Assembly (NCBI GenBank): GCA_022796795.1
Contig: JAAWJI010000008.1
Coordinates: 38,263 to 102,262, forward strand
Direction of reading: 5' to 3'
Source of the DNA: Lachnospiraceae bacterium
GTDB taxonomy: Bacteria > Bacillota > Clostridia > Lachnospirales > Lachnospiraceae
Length of the DNA stretch: 64,000 nt
The notes under the pieces are model-generated. The model was not told the DNA's origin. It searched no databases and was given only the letters and a program-made list of their open reading frames with translations. A program made the position numbers and the translations under genes. This document shows positions 60,322 through 64,000 of this stretch, piece after piece; the first letter of the stretch is position 1; each line of letters begins with the position of its first letter.

Positions 60322-62418
60322 ATGTTTTGTGCAGGGTGTGGAAAGGAATTAAAGGAGGACGCGGTTTTTTGTGACCGGTGCGGACGGGCGGTAAAGGATA
60401 TGTCTGGCGCTTTGCAGGTTCCGGCGCAAAGGATCCAGGAGAAAGAAGCCGGAAGCGGCCAATTTGCGCCTGGAGGGAATCTGAATCCGGATAAAAGGGA
60501 AAAGACACAGAAGATTCTCATCTTTGTATTGCTGGGGATGGCTGTGGTGATTGCCGTCATTGCCCTGGTCATTGCCCTGAAAAGCCGGGGAGCCGGGGAG
60601 GATAATAAGGAACTTGTGCCTTCGGAGACGGCGGTAGAGGGACAACAAAGCCAGGAAAATGAGGAGGCCTTGGCCGCCTATGAACAATTCCTGAAAAACG
60701 AGAGGACGCTGACCATAGCAGAGGGCTTTGACCAGGCGACTTCCTATAATAATAACAGTCTGAGTCAGGAGCTTCCGGCCAGGGAATATTACTTGGCGGA
60801 TCTTCTGCAGCAGGTGCAGGAACTGAATAACGAGAAGTTTGATCAGATCCAATGGACCTACCTGGACTTGGGAGACGACGGGGTAAAGGAGCTGGCCCTG
60901 AACCTTGTGCAGATGGATTATGACAACCAACTCACCTGTATCATTTGTTACGACGAGGGAAATCTGAAGCTTTGCTATGATTATTCCAGCGGCTACCGCA
61001 CCTATGCCCAGCTTTGTGAGTACGGCTATCATGTAATCGGCGGCCCCAGTGGAGCGGCTGTTCACGGAGATTCCGTTCTGGTTATTGACAAAAAGGGCGA
61101 GAGGAAGGAATTATACGACTGGACAGAATATTTTGGGGTGCACAGCTGTTGGTACTTAGAGGATGACATAGAGATTTCTCAATGGGCAGAGTCCCAGGGA
61201 ATTGCCCAGAAGCTGGATTCGGAAATTGTGGTGGCGGAATACGTCATTGGACAGGACCGCTACTATACCTTCTATATTTACCGGGAAGAAACGGGAGATT
61301 ATGAGCTGGCCAATGCCAAAGAAGGGGAGTTTTTCGGCAATGCAGCTGCAGAGCAGTTTTTCCGAAAATGCACGGAGCTTTCCGAGGATTTCAAAAATCA
61401 TGGCGGAGTCACCCAGGAGGAGATTGATAAGCTGATTCAGGAGCGTCAGGAAAAGCTGGGGATTACAGAGAGGCAGCTGGACCAGACGGAGGTAACCTGG
61501 AGTCTGCTGGAGAATCCCATCTACGATGTTTACCGAAAGAACGGTGCAGGGGGAGCCTCCCAGGAAGGAGCAGACGCTTCTGGGGACCATGCCGCATCGG
61601 GACCCGAGGATGGGGCGGTGGAAAGGATGCCTGTGAATACCAGTGACATCTCGGAAATGGTCAAGGCCCTGACCTGGTTTGAAGGCCCCATGAGCCAGAC
61701 CTGGAAGGACAGCAGCAAGGTGTGCGCGGAATTTTTAATGTTCTCTATCAGGGATACCAGCAGGATTCTGGAGCATTATCCTGAGGCCTACATGGACGAT
61801 TACTGGCTGTGCATGCCGGAGGCGACAGTAAAGGACTATCTGAAAAACTCCATCGGAATGGAGAATGTAGCCCGTCTGGAGACCATGGCAATGTCCCAGG
61901 GCGGATACTTAAGCTATAGCAGCGGCATCTATACGCTGGTGCATCCGGATACGGGAGATTACTGGATAGATGAACCTTTGATTGACGCGGTAGAAGAGAT
62001 CTCGGATACGGAGATTGAGGTGCGAGGACAGGTACGCCACGGCGCCGTGGAGGATGACAGCACCACCTTCTTCACCCTGCGGATGACGGAAAATCCCCAG
62101 AGTGTGTGGGGAGGATACACCCTAAGCCAGGTGGTCCGGTGGGATACTTATATTCTGCCCTATGTGGATGTGGCCTATCTGAATAAAAACAATGTGGAAG
62201 GCTGGTCTGAGTATCAGCTGCGGCAGGCCAGAAACGAGATATACGCCCGGCATGGCCGGATATTTGAGGATGAGCTGCTGCGCAGATACTTTGAGTCCTG
62301 CGACTGGTATTCCGGGACTGTGCCGGCAGATCAGTTTGACGAGAGCGTATTTAATGAAGTGGAGGAGGCAAACCGGCAGTTCCTCATCGCCTATGAGGAG
62401 GAGATGGGGTATCGTTAG
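60322..62418 (+). CDS. Zinc-ribbon membrane protein with C-terminal YARHG domain
   Basis: 698 residues. N-terminal zinc ribbon CAGCGKELKEDAVFCDRCG (about residues 3-21), one membrane helix (about 68-88, ILIFVLLGMAVVIAVIALVI), then a large extracellular part. The last about 70 residues form a YARHG domain (QARNEIYARHGRIFED, then SCDWYSGTV), a cell-surface domain of unknown function common in Firmicutes. The C-terminal half also contains an acidic Gly/Glu/Ala linker around residue 420. A surface sensing or binding role is likely. It converges on tmcAL with only 4 bases between stops. Confidence 0.88.
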   Translation: MFCAGCGKELKEDAVFCDRCGRAVKDMSGALQVPAQRIQEKEAGSGQFAPGGNLNPDKREKTQKILIFVLLGMAVVIAVIALVIALKSRGAGEDNKELVPSETAVEGQQSQENEEALAAYEQFLKNERTLTIAEGFDQATSYNNNSLSQELPAREYYLADLLQQVQELNNEKFDQIQWTYLDLGDDGVKELALNLVQMDYDNQLTCIICYDEGNLKLCYDYSSGYRTYAQLCEYGYHVIGGPSGAAVHGDSVLVIDKKGERKELYDWTEYFGVHSCWYLEDDIEISQWAESQGIAQKLDSEIVVAEYVIGQDRYYTFYIYREETGDYELANAKEGEFFGNAAAEQFFRKCTELSEDFKNHGGVTQEEIDKLIQERQEKLGITERQLDQTEVTWSLLENPIYDVYRKNGAGGASQEGADASGDHAASGPEDGAVERMPVNTSDISEMVKALTWFEGPMSQTWKDSSKVCAEFLMFSIRDTSRILEHYPEAYMDDYWLCMPEATVKDYLKNSIGMENVARLETMAMSQGGYLSYSSGIYTLVHPDTGDYWIDEPLIDAVEEISDTEIEVRGQVRHGAVEDDSTTFFTLRMTENPQSVWGGYTLSQVVRWDTYILPYVDVAYLNKNNVEGWSEYQLRQARNEIYARHGRIFEDELLRRYFESCDWYSGTVPADQFDESVFNEVEEANRQFLIAYEEEMGYR

Positions 62419-62422
62419 AATT

Positions 62423-63793
62423 TTACACAATCAACATCTTCCGCGTATACTCATGACAAAAAGACGTATGGCAGCAGTTTGTCACCATGGATTCATAGAT
62501 ATGGGAGGCAAAGAGATCCTGCTGAAACAGCTTAGTAAGCTCCTCTGAGGAAAAGGGACAGGAATCCCAAGAGGCCTGGGCAGCCAACGTCTTCATCCCC
62601 TGGGCTGGCCGGCTGATAACCGGAATCCGGGAGGATTGCTTTACAATGGAGAGAAGAGACTGGCTTTTTCTGCAAAACCCCAGAATACGGGCATACACAG
62701 GATAGCCGGTCTCTTTGCGTCTGCTGGCGTCCTCTTTTCGGTCATTCAGAAGAATATGGCAGAGAGCCCGGGTCACCCGGGTGTGGGTCACCTGCCGGGT
62801 CTTCAGGAGAGAGGCAAAGGAGGAGGCAGACTGAAACTGCACCAGGCTTTGCCGGATCCTGGCTGCCAGCTCCGGGGATACGTCCGTGCAGGCAGAAAGC
62901 TCCTCCTGGGTCATGGAGAGAAGCCGGTAGTGGAGTACCGGGGAAAAATCGTCCCAGGTGAGAGCCTTTTTTTTGGAGAGATAGGATTTTAAAATCCGCC
63001 CGGCGCCGGGGGGAAGCTGCTGGGAGACGAGGGAAAAGCCGCCGGAATGCAGGGCTTTTCGAATGGCGCTGGCGGAGGATAGGCTGCCGGACAAAGCGGT
63101 GTCATGGTAGGAAGCGCCTTTGCGGGCTATAGTGTAAGGGCGGATGGGGCTGTTTTGCAGCCGCAAGGCTTTCAGGTATTCCATACCAAGCAGATTGTTG
63201 GGCTGATTCAGAAGCTCCCCGATCTTTGTAAGAGAGCCGATTCCTGGAACAGAGCCATATTTTGAAGCGGAAGCGTTCCCGGAAGCCTGGGGGTTTTCCT
63301 GGTCCAAAAGGGGGGAAAAGCCTGGATTTTCCGCCAGGTAGGTCAGAAGAGCCTTGCTGCGGGACAGGGGGAAAGAATAACCCTGACGCAGAAACGTACG
63401 CAAAAGCTCCTGATAGGAGGCGGGCTCCTCCGCCAGCACCCGGGCGCAGGCATCCAAAGGAAGGAGATCCCCGCACTCGCTTCCAAAGCACAGGGCATTC
63501 ACACAGCCCAAATGCTCCAGCAAAGAGACAGCGCCGGCGGCAAAGGTTTCCGCGCTGGCGCAAGCATAGGGAGAGGGAAGCTCCAGTACAAGATCCGCTC
63601 CCTCTGCCAGGGCCATGTGGGCCCGGCAATACTTATCCGCCAGGGCAGGTTCGCCCCGCTGGACAAAATCACCGCTTATGACAGCGATCACATAGTCGGC
63701 CCCGGTGAGAGCCTTTGCCTTGGAAAGATGATAGGCGTGGCCTTTGTGAAATGGATTGTATTCTGCGATGATACCTGTAATGCGTGGCGCCAT
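62423..63793 (-). CDS. tmcAL: tRNA(Met) cytidine acetate ligase
   Basis: 456 residues. N-terminal nucleotidyltransferase-like motif ITGIIAEYNPFHKGHAYHL (HxGH) and SGDFVQRGEPALADKY, then ADLVLELPSPYACASAETFA, define the TmcAL/YlbM family, which makes N4-acetylcytidine at the wobble position of elongator tRNA-Met using acetate and ATP. Length is normal. A ribosome site AGGAGG precedes the start and a promoter lies at 63831-63859. The C-terminal region (HVT-type RVTRALCHILLND) matches the tRNA-binding half. Confidence 0.93.
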   Translation of the reverse strand: MAPRITGIIAEYNPFHKGHAYHLSKAKALTGADYVIAVISGDFVQRGEPALADKYCRAHMALAEGADLVLELPSPYACASAETFAAGAVSLLEHLGCVNALCFGSECGDLLPLDACARVLAEEPASYQELLRTFLRQGYSFPLSRSKALLTYLAENPGFSPLLDQENPQASGNASASKYGSVPGIGSLTKIGELLNQPNNLLGMEYLKALRLQNSPIRPYTIARKGASYHDTALSGSLSSASAIRKALHSGGFSLVSQQLPPGAGRILKSYLSKKKALTWDDFSPVLHYRLLSMTQEELSACTDVSPELAARIRQSLVQFQSASSFASLLKTRQVTHTRVTRALCHILLNDRKEDASRRKETGYPVYARILGFCRKSQSLLSIVKQSSRIPVISRPAQGMKTLAAQASWDSCPFSSEELTKLFQQDLFASHIYESMVTNCCHTSFCHEYTRKMLIV

Positions 63794-63830
63794 AGTTTCC
63801 CTCCTGTGTTCTTATATCCTTTATATTCTA

Positions 63831-63859
63831 ATGTTAGTGATCCTTTGTCTGTTTGTCAA
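63831..63859 (-). promoter_or_regulatory. Promoter of tmcAL
   Basis: On the minus strand TTGACA (plus 63854-63859), 17-base spacer, TAACAT (plus 63831-63836). The remaining 63860-64000 is non-coding as far as visible, with a small AAAGGG/CCCTTT hairpin near 63950. Confidence 0.65.
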
Positions 63860-64000
63860 GCAGTCCCTTTTTGATTTGATTCAAAGGAAGCCGTGAAAAT
63901 AAATGATAGTGTAAAATTTTCTTCGGGTGAAAAATAGATATAGAAAGGGAACCCCTTTTTGTGATAGAGTATAAGAGCTCAACCAAAACCCTCACAAAAG

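Overview
The window reads as chromosome of a Gram-positive, anaerobic, gut-type Clostridia, most likely a member of the Lachnospiraceae. This rests on the gene order (yggS-sepF-ylmH, polA-coaE), strong AGGAGG-type ribosome binding sites, RbsABC-type sugar importers, PFL/UPF0210 and TmcAL genes, and a moderately high GC content judged by eye. Genus and species cannot be fixed from the sequence alone. The window is mostly housekeeping and nutrient-uptake DNA with several accessory insertions. There is no phage, transposase, integrase or CRISPR array, and only one RNA gene (tRNA-Leu, anticodon CAA).

Layout. Positions 1-5867 hold a division and envelope block: the tail of an HlyD-like protein, yggS, sepF, ylmH, aroB, lspA and rluD, tightly packed or overlapping. 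Positions 5985-6180 are a compact tRNA-Leu unit with its own promoter and terminator. Positions 6232-20186 are an accessory block. It opens with a 1270-residue YobI-like membrane P-loop NTPase, followed by an unknown membrane protein, a Sel1-repeat protein and a DHFR-like reductase. On the minus strand comes a lantibiotic-immunity type module (ABC ATPase, two permeases, response regulator, histidine kinase). The block ends with a broken second copy of the NTPase C-terminus joined to a scrap of another ATPase. An AAA-ATPase/PD-(D/E)XK protein closes it (20260-21846).

Positions 22026-33147 are sugar locus 1: LacI regulator, RbsBAC-type importer, metallo-beta-lactamase-fold protein, fucose/arabinose-isomerase-like protein, two-subunit transketolase and FGGY kinase. 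Isomerase, kinase and split transketolase together match the logic of the known D-apiose/apulose-4-phosphate transketolase pathway, although the isomerase belongs to another family, so the true substrate is open. Positions 33148-36700 are an AT-richer island bounded by two related hairpins. It carries a small minus-strand gene and a three-gene operon: a nitrilase-fold protein with an intact Glu-Lys-Cys triad, a winged-helix protein and an unknown protein. This is the best candidate here for an undescribed system.

Positions 36741-50742 return to housekeeping: DUF3786-like, lipoprotein, NUDIX, zinc-finger protein, polA, coaE, YycJ-like MBL, ACT protein, UPF0210, then a two-component system with a MacB/FtsX-type ABC transporter. 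Positions 51180-60062 are sugar locus 2: permease, ATPase, UroD-like protein, binding protein, LacI, a second fucose-isomerase-like protein and a neutral-ceramidase-like protein, with strong LacI-style palindromes upstream. A zinc-ribbon/YARHG protein and tmcAL end the window.
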